Of a stretch of 56,856 nt of DNA, positions 10,608 to 21,615 are shown in pieces. How positions within the stretch are numbered: the first letter of the stretch is position 1; each line of letters starts with the position of its first letter. This DNA is from Rhodospirillales bacterium. GTDB taxonomy: Bacteria; Pseudomonadota; Alphaproteobacteria; Rhodospirillales; WMHbin7. The position numbers were made by a program, and so were the translations under genes. The stretch lies in NCBI GenBank assembly GCA_016215555.1, contig JACRJC010000041.1, forward strand, positions 1-56,856, written 5' to 3'. The notes below the pieces were generated by a model. It searched no databases. It was not told the origin of the DNA and saw nothing but the letters and a program-made list of their open reading frames with translations.

Positions 10608-10708
10608 TTTTTTGTCCCTCGCCGGGCGCGCGCCTTCGTCGCGCTTGGCCGCGGCCTCAATGGCCGCTGGAATTCAGAACCGGCGATGATTAAAACTCTA
10701 CCCTTCAT
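10604..10708 (-). CDS. Leader ORF repeating the ThiD N-terminus
   Basis: A 34-codon ORF starts behind GAGGGG and ends in an ATGA overlap with thiD. Its first residues, MKGRVLIIAGS, match ThiD exactly, but five codons differ synonymously (Lys AAA/AAG, Gly GGC/GGT, Arg CGC/AGA, Leu CTC/TTA, Gly GGC/GGT). The remaining residues are Arg/Pro/Lys-rich and come from a GC-rich repeat. It looks like a local duplication of the thiD 5' end including its ribosome-binding site. It may couple translation into thiD, but this is unproven. Confidence 0.5.
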   Translation of the reverse strand: MKGRVLIIAGSEFQRPLRPRPSATKARARRGTKK

Positions 10709-10804
10709 TTGTTACGCCCCTCAAGCGCCGGGCGGGCGCTGTGCGCCCTTGGCTCACGCGCCACCGGCGCGCGCGGGCCTTGCCCGCGTGAAATTCGGAC
10801 TCCA
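10617..10804. repeat. GC-rich dispersed repeat between glmM and thiD
   Basis: It contains a CTCAAGCGCCGGGCGGGCGC block (about 10722-10742) followed by GGCTCACGCGCC (10750-10761). The same two blocks occur at about 32139-32177 upstream of the TPR gene, and a degenerate CGCCGGGCGCGCGCC occurs at about 10620. These define an intergenic repeat family. The duplicated thiD start is embedded between two copies of it. Confidence 0.5.
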
Positions 10805-12169
10805 TCATCCCGCCTGTCCCACGCCGCGCACGGTATCGGCGATGCTGTCGACGACGCGTTTGACCAGGGCCTCGTCCTCACCCTCGGCCATGACGCGGAC
10901 CAGGGGCTCGGTGCCCGACTTGCGGATCAGCACCCGGCCCACGCCGTCCAGCGTGCCTTCGCCGGCATCGATAGCGGCCTTGACCCGATTGTCTTCCAGC
11001 ACCGCCTTGGCGTGTTGCGGCGTGTCCAGGCGCACATTGACCAGAATCTGCGGGAAGGGTTTGAACAGGGTCAATACCTGGCTGGCCGGTTTTTTCAATT
11101 CGACGATGGCGGCCAGCACCTGTAGCGCCGCCAGCAACCCGTCGCCGGTGGTGGCGAAATCGCCCAGAATGATATGGCCCGATTGCTCGCCGCCCAGATT
11201 GAAGCCGTCGGCCCGCATGCGGTCCATGACATAGCGGTCGCCGACCGGCGTGCGCAACAGCCCCAGCTTCAGGCTTTTCAGGAATTTCTCCAGCCCCATA
11301 TTGGACATGACGGTGGCGACCACGCCGCCGCCCTTCAGCTTGCCTTGCTGGGCGAGATTCTGGGCGATCAGGGCCATCACCTGATCGCCGTCGATGATGG
11401 CGCCGTGTTCGTCGCACATCACGATGCGGTCGGCGTCACCGTCAAGGGCGATGCCGAGATCGGCGCCATGCGTCACCACCGCCGAGCGCAGGGCATCGAG
11501 ATGCAAGGAGCCGCAATTGCGATTGATGTTGAGGCCGTCGGGCTCGACGCCGATCTTCACCACTTCGGCTCCCAACTCCCACAGCACGGTGGGGGCGACG
11601 CGATAGGCGGCGCCATTGGCGCAATCGAGAGCGATCTTCAATCCGTCCAGGCGCAGATGCTTGGGGAAGGTGCCCTTCACATATTCGATGTAGCGGCCCA
11701 GCGCGTCGTCGAGCCTGCGGGCGCGACCCAGCCTGTCGGGGCCGACGCGGGATTCGGTCAGGCCATTGTCCATCCGCCGCTCGATTTCCAGCTCCACCTC
11801 GTCGGACAGCTTGAAGCCGTCGGGGCCGAACAGTTTGATGCCGTTGTCCTGATAGGGATTGTGCGAGGCCGATATCATGACCCCGAGATCGGCCCTGAGC
11901 GAGCGGGTGAGCATGGCCACCGCCGGTGTCGGCAACGGTCCCAGCAACACCACATCCATGCCGACGGAAATGAATCCGGCGGTCAGCGCCGGTTCCAAAA
12001 GATAGCCGGACAGGCGCGTGTCCTTGCCAATCACCACCACATGGCGATGGTCGCCCCGGATGAACTGGGCGCCGGCGCTCATGCCCAGTTTGAGGGCGGT
12101 TTCGGCGGTCATGGGTTCGGTATTGGCGGTGCCGCGCACGCCGTCGGTGCCGAAAAGTTTTCGCGTCAT
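10805..12169 (-). CDS. glmM: Phosphoglucosamine mutase
   Basis: A 454-aa enzyme converting glucosamine-6-P to glucosamine-1-P on the route to UDP-GlcNAc. The N-terminus is [11 protein letters not shown], the phosphoserine loop is [15 protein letters not shown], the metal loop is DGDADR and the C-terminal phosphate loop is [12 protein letters not shown]. The ATG at 12169 begins the conserved [10 protein letters not shown]. Longer in-frame starts upstream are rejected. It lies divergent to mraZ, so UDP-GlcNAc supply and murein synthesis are physically adjacent. Confidence 0.95.
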   Translation of the reverse strand: MTRKLFGTDGVRGTANTEPMTAETALKLGMSAGAQFIRGDHRHVVVIGKDTRLSGYLLEPALTAGFISVGMDVVLLGPLPTPAVAMLTRSLRADLGVMISASHNPYQDNGIKLFGPDGFKLSDEVELEIERRMDNGLTESRVGPDRLGRARRLDDALGRYIEYVKGTFPKHLRLDGLKIALDCANGAAYRVAPTVLWELGAEVVKIGVEPDGLNINRNCGSLHLDALRSAVVTHGADLGIALDGDADRIVMCDEHGAIIDGDQVMALIAQNLAQQGKLKGGGVVATVMSNMGLEKFLKSLKLGLLRTPVGDRYVMDRMRADGFNLGGEQSGHIILGDFATTGDGLLAALQVLAAIVELKKPASQVLTLFKPFPQILVNVRLDTPQHAKAVLEDNRVKAAIDAGEGTLDGVGRVLIRKSGTEPLVRVMAEGEDEALVKRVVDSIADTVRGVGQAG

Positions 12170-12566
12170 GGTGTGATGGAACCTTTCTAACGTCTTGAAG
12201 GGACAGTCTATCCGCCTTGGGCGCGGGATGCCACTTGGAAGCCAAAGGGAACAAAACATGTACAAAGTAATCGTCTGCCCAGTCGCTGGCGTTTCTTTTC
12301 GTATGGCTTCCCGGACCAGGCGAATACCCGCATTCTCCGAGGGTTTTTCTAAGCAAATCAGGCGATTTCCCGCTTTTTTACTTATATAGCCCATTGACTC
12401 CCGGCTTGCCCCATGATATCCCATAGAAACCCGGATGACGCCCGCATTGGGCCCGCTCGGGTGGGGTTGCCGCCCACTTGGCCCCGATGAATCGGCAAAT
12501 ATTTTTACCGGTCAGAGGGTTAGGGGGCGGCTCGGTCAACGGTCTTGGGATAGGGGACTTTCAGGG
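12170..12566. promoter_or_regulatory. Divergent intergenic region glmM/mraZ
   Basis: About 400 bases with no supportable gene. It must hold the glmM promoter (minus strand) and the dcw promoter (plus strand). Near mraZ there are TGGGA/GGGGA-like strings (about 12545-12557, CTTGGGATAGGGGAC) that could be MraZ-type TGGG repeats. The spacing is not the canonical one, so this is tentative. Confidence 0.4.
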
Positions 12567-13016
12567 ATGGCGCTGTTTATCGGCAGCTTCCTGAACAGGT
12601 TGGACAAGAAGGGGCGCATCAGCGTCCCGGCGCCCTTCCGTGCCGCCCTGGCCAATTCGACCTTTGCCGGCATCGTCGCCTTCCCCTCCTTTTCCAAGCC
12701 CGCCGTCGAGGCGGGCGACATCGAACGCATGGCCCGCCTGTCCGAGGGGACGGATGAACTGCCGGCCTTTTCGACCGAGCAGGACGATCTGGCCGCCCTG
12801 ATTTTCGCCAGCGCCCACCAGCTTGCCTTCGACGGCGACGGGCGCGTGGTCCTGCCCGAGGAGCTGATCCTCCATGCCGGCATCTCCGATCAGGTGCAGG
12901 TCGTGGGGCTGGGCAAGACCTTCGAGCTTTGGCAGCCGGATTCCTTCAAGACCTTCCGGGCCGAGGCCCTGAAGCGTGCCCAGGACAAGCGCCCCACCCT
13001 GAAGCTGGGGGGCTGA
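12567..13016 (+). CDS. mraZ: MraZ transcriptional regulator
   Basis: A 149-aa two-lobe AbrB-like DNA-binding protein, first gene of the dcw cluster and usually its autorepressor. The two lobes show [14 protein letters not shown] (residues about 11-24) and [14 protein letters not shown] (about 91-104). The ATG at 12567, behind TCAGGG, begins the conserved [13 protein letters not shown]. Earlier in-frame starts add unrelated residues. The stop is 2 bases before rsmH. It likely binds TGGG-type repeats just upstream. Confidence 0.93.
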   Translation: MALFIGSFLNRLDKKGRISVPAPFRAALANSTFAGIVAFPSFSKPAVEAGDIERMARLSEGTDELPAFSTEQDDLAALIFASAHQLAFDGDGRVVLPEELILHAGISDQVQVVGLGKTFELWQPDSFKTFRAEALKRAQDKRPTLKLGG

Positions 13017-13018
13017 GC

Positions 13019-13947
<929 letters not shown>

Positions 13948-13951
<4 letters not shown>

Positions 13952-14493
13952 TCCGTCTTGTCACCGTCATGTGGCTGTTCCTGGGTTTGGGCGGCGGCGT
14001 CGGCCTTTATCTCCTGAAGCATGAAGTTCAGGCCATGGAGGCGAACCTCGCCGAAACCAGGCGCCAGACCTTTGCCGATCACCAAGCCATTCATGTGCTG
14101 AAGGCCGAGTGGACCTATCTGAACGAGCCCACGCGGCTGAAAAGTCTGGCCGAGCGCCATCTTGGCATGGAGCCGATGTCGGCCACCCAGGTGGCGATGA
14201 TCGCCGATCTGCCCCGGCGCGAAACGGCCGGGCCTTTCGTGCCGCTGCCCTCGACCGATCCGATTTCCCCACCCATGGCCAAGGCCCAGCCGACGCCCGC
14301 TCCGGCGCCCGTCATTTTGGACAGGCCCAAGATGCTGCCGGCTGTCGCCTCGCCGCCCAAGCCGGGTCTGCTGGCGCCAGCCATCGGCGGCACTCTGAAG
14401 GCGCCGCAGAAACAAGCGACGCCGCCGCCGGCAAGGGGGCCGGCCCTGGCCGGCACCTTGCAACGACCGCCTGAACTGGCGGAAGCGAGGTAG
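13948..14493 (+). CDS. ftsL: Cell division protein FtsL
   Basis: A 181-aa bitopic membrane protein in the ftsL position. A very short cytoplasmic tail is followed by a TM helix (residues about 4-23) and then a coiled-coil-prone periplasmic segment ([37 protein letters not shown]). The last 90 or so residues are Pro/Ala-rich and probably disordered, making the protein longer than E. coli FtsL but like many alphaproteobacterial forms. It should scaffold FtsB and FtsQ and activate FtsWI. It overlaps rsmH and precedes ftsI by 2 bases. Confidence 0.88.
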
Positions 14494-14495
14494 CC

Positions 14496-16256
14496 ATGAA
14501 ATTTCCCAATTGGCTTTGGAAACGTGAGCGGGCCGCCGGAAAAACCGGTCGGCCCTTGCCCATATCCAGGGGGGGCGTCGAATTCGAGGGCGAAAGCAAG
14601 ACCGCCATCGAAACCGGACGCACCCGCCTTTTGCTGGGCGGCCTGGTTTTCGTGCTCGCTTTCGGCGTCATCGGCGTGCGTCTGGTCGGCGTCACCGTCA
14701 TCGATCCCGAACAGCGCGTGCGCCCCGCCGCCCGCGCCGCCAAACCCTTCGAGGTGCGCATGGAGCGCGCCGACATCGTTGATCGCAACGGCTTGATCCT
14801 GGCCACCAGCCTGCCTACGGTGTCGCTGTTTGCCAATCCCAAGAAGGTCAGCGACCCCAAGGGAGCGGCCGCCGGCATCCATCGCGTGCTGCCTGAACTG
14901 GCCGAGGCCGAGGTGCTGGACAAGCTGACCTCGGACAAAAGCTTCGTTTATCTGAAGCGCAATCTGACTCCAGGCCAGCATTACGAAATCAACCGCCTGG
15001 GCCAGCCCGGCTTGAATTTTGAATCTTCGGAGCGGCGGGTCTATCCGCAAGGGCCGCTGGTCGCCCATGTGGTGGGCCTAAGCGATCTCGACAATAAGGG
15101 CATTGCCGGCATCGAAAAGACCTTCGACGAGAATTTGCGCCAGCAGGCCGAGCCCTTGCGTCTGTCCATCGATCTGCGCGTCCAGGAAACGCTGCGCAGC
15201 GAACTGGCGAACGCCATGTTCAAGTCGAGCGCCATCGGCGCCACCGGCATGGTGATGGATGTCCTGACCGGCGAATTGCTGGCCATGGTGTCGCTGCCCG
15301 ATTTCGATCCTAATCTTCCGGCCACGCATTTGCCGGAAGCGATGTTCAATCGCGCCACGCTGGGCAGCTATGAGATGGGCAGCACCTTCAAGCTGTTCAC
15401 CGCCGCCGGGGCCTTGGACGCCGGCGTCGCCAACATGGGCAGCACCTACGACGCCAGGGCGCCGATCAAGATTTCGCGCTTCGAAATCAAAGACTATCAC
15501 CCCATGAACAAGTTCTTGTCGATCGAGGAGATCATCGTCCATTCCTCGAATATCGGGGCGGCGCGGATGGCGCTTGATCTCGGCACCGCCGGACAGAAGG
15601 CCTTCTTGTCGCGCTTGGGCATGCTAAAGCCGGTGGCGCTGGAATTGCCCGAACTGGGGGCGCCGCAAGTGCCGCAGGTCTGGCGCGAAATCAACACCAT
15701 GACCATTTCCTACGGTCATGGATTGTCGGTCACGCCCGTGCATCTGGCTTCCGGCGTTTCGGCCTTGGTCAATGGCGGCGCGCGGGTGCCGGTAACGCTT
15801 TTGAAGCGCGGCGAAGATGAAAGCATTGAGGTCGAGCGCGTTCTTTCTCCCAAGACCTCGGAAGCGATGCGCAAGCTGATGCGCGCCGTCGTCGAAAGCG
15901 GGACCGGGTCCAAGGCCGACAGCAACGGCTATGACGTGGGCGGCAAGACAGGAACCGCCGAAAAACTGTCGGTCCATGGCGGCTATGCCAAGAAGGCGTT
16001 GCTGTCGTCCTTTGTCGGCGTCTTTCCGATCGAGCGTCCGCGTTATGTGGTGCTGGCCATGATCGACGAGCCCAAGGGAACCAAGGAAACCTTCGGCTAC
16101 GCCACCGGCGGCTGGGTTGCAGCCCCGGTCGTCAGCAAGGTGGTGGGCCGGATCGGTCCGCTGCTGGGCGTTGCGCCCAGTTTCGAGCCGGGTGCGGGTT
16201 TGCCGGGACGCCAGGCGTCGTGGAGCACGGGAGTGCGCAAGGTTGCGTCTAACTGA
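14496..16256 (+). CDS. ftsI: Peptidoglycan transpeptidase FtsI (PBP3)
   Basis: A 586-aa class B penicillin-binding protein making septal cross-links. A TM helix (residues about 46-66) follows a basic tail. The N-terminal dimerisation domain includes RADIVDRNG, and the transpeptidase domain has STFK (in YEMGSTFKLF), SSN (in VHSSNIGAA) and KTGTAEK. Length is normal. It sits between ftsL and murE. MurE initiates within its last codons. Confidence 0.96.
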   Translation: MKFPNWLWKRERAAGKTGRPLPISRGGVEFEGESKTAIETGRTRLLLGGLVFVLAFGVIGVRLVGVTVIDPEQRVRPAARAAKPFEVRMERADIVDRNGLILATSLPTVSLFANPKKVSDPKGAAAGIHRVLPELAEAEVLDKLTSDKSFVYLKRNLTPGQHYEINRLGQPGLNFESSERRVYPQGPLVAHVVGLSDLDNKGIAGIEKTFDENLRQQAEPLRLSIDLRVQETLRSELANAMFKSSAIGATGMVMDVLTGELLAMVSLPDFDPNLPATHLPEAMFNRATLGSYEMGSTFKLFTAAGALDAGVANMGSTYDARAPIKISRFEIKDYHPMNKFLSIEEIIVHSSNIGAARMALDLGTAGQKAFLSRLGMLKPVALELPELGAPQVPQVWREINTMTISYGHGLSVTPVHLASGVSALVNGGARVPVTLLKRGEDESIEVERVLSPKTSEAMRKLMRAVVESGTGSKADSNGYDVGGKTGTAEKLSVHGGYAKKALLSSFVGVFPIERPRYVVLAMIDEPKGTKETFGYATGGWVAAPVVSKVVGRIGPLLGVAPSFEPGAGLPGRQASWSTGVRKVASN

Positions 16257-17697
16257 TTTGATCCATCTGGGGGAGCGCGTGAAGGTACAGGGGTTGATCG
16301 ACCGGGAAGTGACGGGACTGACTGCCGATTCAAGGCGGGTCGGCCCCGGCTTTCTGTTCGCGGCCTTGCCGGGCGCCAACATCGACGGCCAGCGTTTCAT
16401 TCCCGATGCGTTGTCGAAGGGAGCGGCGGCAGTTCTGGCGGCACCTGGGGCTGCGCTTCCCGAAGGATCCGAGGCCGCCCTCATCATCGATCCCGAGCCC
16501 AGGCGCGCGCTGGCCCGCATGGCGGCTTTGTTCTATGGACGTCAGCCCGAAACCGTGGTCGCGGTGACGGGCACCAACGGCAAAACCTCGACCGTGACCT
16601 TCCTGCGCCAGATCTGGGCCGATCTTGGCGAAAGCGCCGCCAGTCTGGGCACGCTGGGATTGGTCGGTCCCGGTCGCTTGGGCGGCGAAAGCCTGACCAC
16701 GCCCGATCCGGTGGCGCTGCACGCTCTGCTGGCCGAGATCGCCAAGGAGGGAGTGAGCCATCTGGCGATGGAGGCTTCCAGTCACGGGCTCGACCAGTTT
16801 CGCTTGGATGGCGTCAAGCTGGCGGCTGCCGGCTTCACGAATCTAACCCGCGATCATCTTGATTATCACCAAACCATGGACGCCTATTTCGCCGCCAAGT
16901 CCCGGCTGTTCTCCGAAGTTCTGCCGGAAGGGGCGGTGGCCGTCCTCAATGCCGACAGCGGCGAGTTCGAGAGCCTGCAGGCCTTGGCGCGCCATCGGCG
17001 CTTGCACGTCATCGATTTTGGACGGCAGGCATCGGCCCTTAGGCTGATCGAAGCTGAAGCGCTGGGCGAGGGCATCCGTTTGATCGTCGATATTCTGGGC
17101 CAGCGCCGGCATGTCTTGCTGCCGGTGGCGGGCGGATTTCAGGCCATGAACGCCTTGTGCGCCCTGGGCCTTGCCGTGGCGACGGGCACGGCTTCCGACC
17201 GGGCGCTGGAAGGGCTGGAGAATTTGCAGCCGGTGCCGGGCCGCATGCAGTTGGCGGCGACGGTCGCCGGCGCTTCGGTCTATGTCGATTACGCCCACAC
17301 GCCCGATGCGCTGCAGACGGCGCTGGTCAATCTGCGCCCGCACGCCAAAGGCCGCCTGTCGCTGGTGTTCGGCTGCGGCGGCGACCGCGATCCCGGCAAG
17401 CGCCCCCTGATGGGCGAGATTGCCGCCAGCTTGGCGGATCGCGTGATCGTGACCGACGACAATCCGCGCACCGAAGATGCCGGGGCCATCCGCCAAGCCA
17501 TTCTGGCCGCGTGCCCGAAGGGTTTGGAAATCGCCGACCGCCAGCAAGCGATCGCACGCGCAATCACGGAATTGCAAGACGGCGACGTGCTGCTGATCGC
17601 CGGCAAGGGACACGAGGATTATCAGATCGTGGGCCATGACAAGCGCGATTTCAGCGATGTCGAAGAAGCGGCGCTTGCCGCCCGCCGGCGGGGTTAA
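16243..17697 (+). CDS. murE: UDP-MurNAc-L-Ala-D-Glu:meso-DAP ligase
   Basis: About 484 aa. It is an ATP-dependent Mur ligase adding meso-diaminopimelate to the murein precursor. The ATP loop is GTNGKTSTVTF, and the DNPR signature (in TDDNPRTED) marks meso-DAP rather than lysine specificity. I chose the TTG at 16243 because it follows GGGAG at a 9-base spacing and begins LRLTDLIHLG, the usual MurE start. It overlaps the ftsI end by 14 bases. Upstream in-frame starts read through ftsI and are rejected. Confidence 0.93.
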   Translation: MRLTDLIHLGERVKVQGLIDREVTGLTADSRRVGPGFLFAALPGANIDGQRFIPDALSKGAAAVLAAPGAALPEGSEAALIIDPEPRRALARMAALFYGRQPETVVAVTGTNGKTSTVTFLRQIWADLGESAASLGTLGLVGPGRLGGESLTTPDPVALHALLAEIAKEGVSHLAMEASSHGLDQFRLDGVKLAAAGFTNLTRDHLDYHQTMDAYFAAKSRLFSEVLPEGAVAVLNADSGEFESLQALARHRRLHVIDFGRQASALRLIEAEALGEGIRLIVDILGQRRHVLLPVAGGFQAMNALCALGLAVATGTASDRALEGLENLQPVPGRMQLAATVAGASVYVDYAHTPDALQTALVNLRPHAKGRLSLVFGCGGDRDPGKRPLMGEIAASLADRVIVTDDNPRTEDAGAIRQAILAACPKGLEIADRQQAIARAITELQDGDVLLIAGKGHEDYQIVGHDKRDFSDVEEAALAARRRG

Positions 17698-17699
17698 GC

Positions 17700-19118
17700 A
17701 TGAAACGCGCCTTATGGTCATCCTCGGATCTGTCGCAGGCTCTGGGCGTTCCGGTTCCCGAGGGCGTTGCGGCCACCGGCGTCTCCATCGACACCCGCAG
17801 CATGAATGCCGGCGACCTGTTCGTGGCCCTGCGCGGCGAGAAGATGGACGGGCACGACTTCGCGAAAGCAGCCCAGGATCGGCAAGCGGCGGCGATCTTG
17901 TGCGATCATCCGCTGCCGGGCCTTGAAACCGCCCAGATCGTGGTTGGTGACACCTTCGAAGCGCTTCGCCAGTTGGCAGGCTTCGCGGTTTCGCGCAGTT
18001 CGGCCAAGCGGATCGCCGTTACCGGCAGCGTCGGCAAGACCGGCACCAAGGAAATGCTGGCCCTGGCCCTGTCGGCCCAGGCCCCGACCCATGCCACCGA
18101 GGGCAATCTCAACAATCATTACGGCCTGCCCCTGACGCTGGCCCGTCTGCATGCCGACGCCGCTTATGCGGTCTTGGAAATGGGCATGAACCATGCGGGC
18201 GAATTGACGCCTTTGTCCGAATTGGCCAGGCCGCATGTCTGCGTCGTCACCACCGTCGAGCCGGTCCATATCGAGTTCTTCCCCCAACTGTCCGACGTCG
18301 CCGAGGCCAAGGCGGAAATCTTCGCAGGCCTTCAGCCTGGCGGGGCCGCCGTCCTGAACCGAGACAATCCCTTCTTCGCCCTGCTGGCAAGGCGGGCGCG
18401 GGCCAAGGGCGCCGATATCGTCAGCTTCGGCGGCCATATCGAGTCCGAATTCCGTCTGCTGCACAGTGAAATCGCCGGCGCCGCCACCGAGGTTCTGGCC
18501 CTGGCCGGCGACAAGCCGCTGGCCTATCGCATTGGCGTGCCCGGCCATCATTGGGCGGTCAACAGTCTGGCCGTTCTGGCGGCCTTGAGCGCCCTGGGGG
18601 CCGACGTCGCCGCCGGGGCGCAGACCCTGGCAGCGATGATTCCGCCCAAGGGCCGGGGCGCGCGGCGCCAGATCGACCTGCCAGACGGCGGCTTCTTCGA
18701 GTTGATCGATGAAAGCTACAACGCCAGTCCGGCCTCGATGCGGGCAGCCATCATCACGCTGTCGCAAATCCGCCTGGAAGCGAATGGGCGGCGCATCGCC
18801 GTGCTGGGCGACATGCTGGAACTGGGAAGCCGCGGGCCCGACCTGCATCGCGCGCTTGGCAGGGTGCTGGAAGAGGCGGGCATCGACCGCGTCTTCACGG
18901 CGGGATCCTTGATGGAAGGAATGTTCGAAAGTCTCCCCCAGAAGATGCGGGCGGGACATGCCGCGACCTCGACCGATCTGGCGCCGCTGGTGGCGGCCAA
19001 TATCGAGGCCGGCGACGTGGTGATGGTGAAGGGCTCGGCGGGAAGCCGCATGGGCCGCGTGGTGGAAGCTTTGGCGGCGCCGAAGGGCGCCAGGGCCATG
19101 GCGGCGAACGGGCATTAG
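17700..19118 (+). CDS. murF: UDP-MurNAc-tripeptide:D-Ala-D-Ala ligase
   Basis: A 472-aa Mur ligase adding D-Ala-D-Ala to the tripeptide precursor. The ATP loop is [12 protein letters not shown], followed by [12 protein letters not shown] and the EMGMNHAGE metal/substrate motif. The C-terminal domain has [14 protein letters not shown]. The start is 2 bases after murE. The KTGTKE form of the P-loop is the usual alphaproteobacterial variant. Confidence 0.95.
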   Translation: MKRALWSSSDLSQALGVPVPEGVAATGVSIDTRSMNAGDLFVALRGEKMDGHDFAKAAQDRQAAAILCDHPLPGLETAQIVVGDTFEALRQLAGFAVSRSSAKRIAVTGSVGKTGTKEMLALALSAQAPTHATEGNLNNHYGLPLTLARLHADAAYAVLEMGMNHAGELTPLSELARPHVCVVTTVEPVHIEFFPQLSDVAEAKAEIFAGLQPGGAAVLNRDNPFFALLARRARAKGADIVSFGGHIESEFRLLHSEIAGAATEVLALAGDKPLAYRIGVPGHHWAVNSLAVLAALSALGADVAAGAQTLAAMIPPKGRGARRQIDLPDGGFFELIDESYNASPASMRAAIITLSQIRLEANGRRIAVLGDMLELGSRGPDLHRALGRVLEEAGIDRVFTAGSLMEGMFESLPQKMRAGHAATSTDLAPLVAANIEAGDVVMVKGSAGSRMGRVVEALAAPKGARAMAANGH

Positions 19119-19128
19119 GAGACATCGG

Positions 19129-20217
19129 GTGCTTTACAATCTCCTCTATCCTCTCTCGGACGAATTCGGCGTCCTCAATCTGTTCAAGTATCTCACCTTC
19201 CGCACGGGCGGAGCGGTGATTACCGGATTGATCGTCGCCCTCTTGTTCGGCCCATCGATGATCCGCTGGCTGCGCAGGAAGCAGAAGGAAGGCCAGCCCA
19301 TCCGCGACGACGGTCCGGAATCGCATCTTCTGACCAAGAAGGGCACGCCGACCATGGGCGGCATCCTGATTCTGCTGGCCCTGGGCGTTTCCACGCTGCT
19401 GTGGGCCGATCTGCGCAACGGCTATGTCTGGGCCGTGCTGCTGGTCACGCTGGGCTACGGCATGATCGGCTTCATGGACGATTTCCTGAAGGTCACCAAA
19501 CGCAATTCGAAGGGTCTGCCCGGCAAGTTGAAACTGGTCTGCCAGATCGTGATCGCCGTGGTGGCGGTCAGTTGGATCATGGCGCTCACCCGCGAGCCTC
19601 TGGACAGCGCCCTGATGGTGCCCTTCTTCAAGAATCTCACCATCGATCTGGGCGTGCTGTATCTGCCTTTCGCGGTCTTCGTGATCGTCGGCGCTTCCAA
19701 CGCCGTCAACCTCACCGACGGCCTGGATGGGCTGGCCATCGTGCCGGTCATCATCGCCGCCAGCGTCTTCGCCCTCATCGCCTATCTGGTCGGCCATTCG
19801 GTCTTCGCCAATTATCTGCAAATCCAGAACGTCCCCGGATCGGGCGAGTTGGCGGTGTTCTGCGGCGCTCTGGTCGGCGCCGGCATCGGATTCTTGTGGT
19901 TCAACGCCCCGCCCGCCATGGTCTTCATGGGCGACACCGGATCGCTGGCCATGGGCGGCGCCTTGGGCGCCGTCGGCGTGGTCACCCATCACGAAATCGT
20001 GCTCGCCATCGTCGGCGGCCTGTTCGTCCTGGAAACCGTGTCGGTGATCGTGCAGGTGGCCTCGTTCAAGCTGACCGGCAAGCGGGTCTTTCGCATGGCG
20101 CCCCTGCACCATCATTTCGAAAAGAAGGGCTGGGCCGAATCCACCATCGTCATCCGGTTTTGGATCATCGCCGGCGTTCTGGCCCTGATCGGCCTTTCGA
20201 CCCTGAAGCTAAGGTAG
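19129..20217 (+). CDS. mraY: Phospho-MurNAc-pentapeptide transferase
   Basis: A 362-aa polytopic membrane enzyme making lipid I. The start is a GTG at 19129 behind AGGAG. Catalytic Asp-rich motifs are GFMDDFLK and LTDGLDGL, with [12 protein letters not shown] and the histidine loop [12 protein letters not shown] near the C-terminus. About ten hydrophobic helices are visible. Length is normal. Confidence 0.96.
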   Translation: MLYNLLYPLSDEFGVLNLFKYLTFRTGGAVITGLIVALLFGPSMIRWLRRKQKEGQPIRDDGPESHLLTKKGTPTMGGILILLALGVSTLLWADLRNGYVWAVLLVTLGYGMIGFMDDFLKVTKRNSKGLPGKLKLVCQIVIAVVAVSWIMALTREPLDSALMVPFFKNLTIDLGVLYLPFAVFVIVGASNAVNLTDGLDGLAIVPVIIAASVFALIAYLVGHSVFANYLQIQNVPGSGELAVFCGALVGAGIGFLWFNAPPAMVFMGDTGSLAMGGALGAVGVVTHHEIVLAIVGGLFVLETVSVIVQVASFKLTGKRVFRMAPLHHHFEKKGWAESTIVIRFWIIAGVLALIGLSTLKLR

Positions 20218-20223
20218 GGCAAG

Positions 20224-21615
20224 ATGATCGATCTTCCCTTCTTGAAAGGCCATGTGGCGGCGGTGATGGGGTTGGGCAAGTCCGGCCTCTCGGCGGCCAA
20301 GGCATTGTTGAATTCCGGAGCCGAGGTCTGGGCCTGGGACGACAAGGAAGAAACGCGGGCTTTGGCCTTGAAGCAAGGCATTCCCCTGGTCGATCTTTCC
20401 ACCTGCGACTGGAAGCGGCCCGAGATCGTGGTCTGGAGCCCGGGCATTCCGCATACCTGGCCAAGGCCGCATCCCATCGCCGAACTGGCCAGGAAGGCGG
20501 GCAGGCCCATTCTGTGCGACATCGATCTGTTGCTGCGGGCGCGCTCGGAAGCCTCTTATGTCGCCATTACCGGCACCAACGGCAAATCGACCACGACCTC
20601 GCTGATCGGCCATATCTTCAAAAAAGCGGGCCGCAAGGTGGCGGTGGGCGGCAATCTGGGCACGCCGGCCCTTGACCTCGAGCCGTTGGCGCGCGCCGGC
20701 ACCTATGTGCTGGAACTGTCTTCCTATCAGTTGGAGCTGGTGCCTTCGGCGGGCTTCGGCGTCGCCGTGTTGTTGAACATGACGCCCGATCATCTGGGCC
20801 GTCATGGCGGCATGGACGGCTATATCGCCGCCAAGCGCCGCATCTTCGATAATCAGGTCGCACCCGCCACCGCCATCGTCGGCATCGACGACGAGCATGG
20901 ACGGCGCATCTGTTCCGAACTGAAATCGCTGGCCCGTTCGGTAGTGCCGATCTCCGCCGAAACGCGCGTTTCCGGCGGCATTCATGCCAAGGATGGCCTG
21001 CTGATCGACGACCGTTTCGGCAAGAACGAGACGGTGATCGACCTCAACAATGTGCGCTCGCTGCCCGGACGCCATAATTGGCAGAACGCCGCCGCCGCCT
21101 ATGCCGCGGCCACCGCCTCGGGTCTCGAGCAGGGCGCCATTGTCGAAGCCATTCGTTCCTTTCCGGGGCTTGCCCATCGCCAGGAATTCGTGGGCATCAA
21201 GGATGGCGTGCGTTTCATCAACGACAGCAAGGCCACCAATGCCGATGCCGCCGAAAAGGCGCTGCTCTGCTATGACGCGGTCTATTGGATTCTGGGCGGT
21301 CAGGCCAAGGAAGGCGGCATCGATTCGCTGTCGCCTCATTTCGATCGCGTGCGTCACGCCTTCCTGATCGGCGAGGCGGCCAACGCCTTCGCCCATAGCT
21401 TGGAGGGATTGGCCGACTTCACCCATTGCGGCGATCTGCGAACGGCGACCCGTGCCGCCTTTGAAATGGCCAGGCGCGACGGCGTCGAAGGCGCCGTCGT
21501 CTTGCTGTCGCCTGCCTGCGCTAGCTGGGACCAGTTCAAAAGCTTCGAGGACCGTGGCGACCAGTTCCGCCAATTCGTGTCCGAACTGCCCGATGGCGAA
21601 AGAGGGGCGCCATGA
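20224..21615 (+). CDS. murD: UDP-MurNAc-L-Ala:D-Glu ligase
   Basis: A 463-aa Mur ligase adding D-glutamate. The N-terminal Rossmann domain has VMGLGKSGLSAAKALL. The ATP loop is GTNGKSTTTSLIG, followed by ELSSYQLE and HRQEFVG in the central domain and FINDSKATNADA in the C-terminal domain. It overlaps ftsW by 4 bases (ATGA). Confidence 0.95.
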   Translation: MIDLPFLKGHVAAVMGLGKSGLSAAKALLNSGAEVWAWDDKEETRALALKQGIPLVDLSTCDWKRPEIVVWSPGIPHTWPRPHPIAELARKAGRPILCDIDLLLRARSEASYVAITGTNGKSTTTSLIGHIFKKAGRKVAVGGNLGTPALDLEPLARAGTYVLELSSYQLELVPSAGFGVAVLLNMTPDHLGRHGGMDGYIAAKRRIFDNQVAPATAIVGIDDEHGRRICSELKSLARSVVPISAETRVSGGIHAKDGLLIDDRFGKNETVIDLNNVRSLPGRHNWQNAAAAYAAATASGLEQGAIVEAIRSFPGLAHRQEFVGIKDGVRFINDSKATNADAAEKALLCYDAVYWILGGQAKEGGIDSLSPHFDRVRHAFLIGEAANAFAHSLEGLADFTHCGDLRTATRAAFEMARRDGVEGAVVLLSPACASWDQFKSFEDRGDQFRQFVSELPDGERGAP

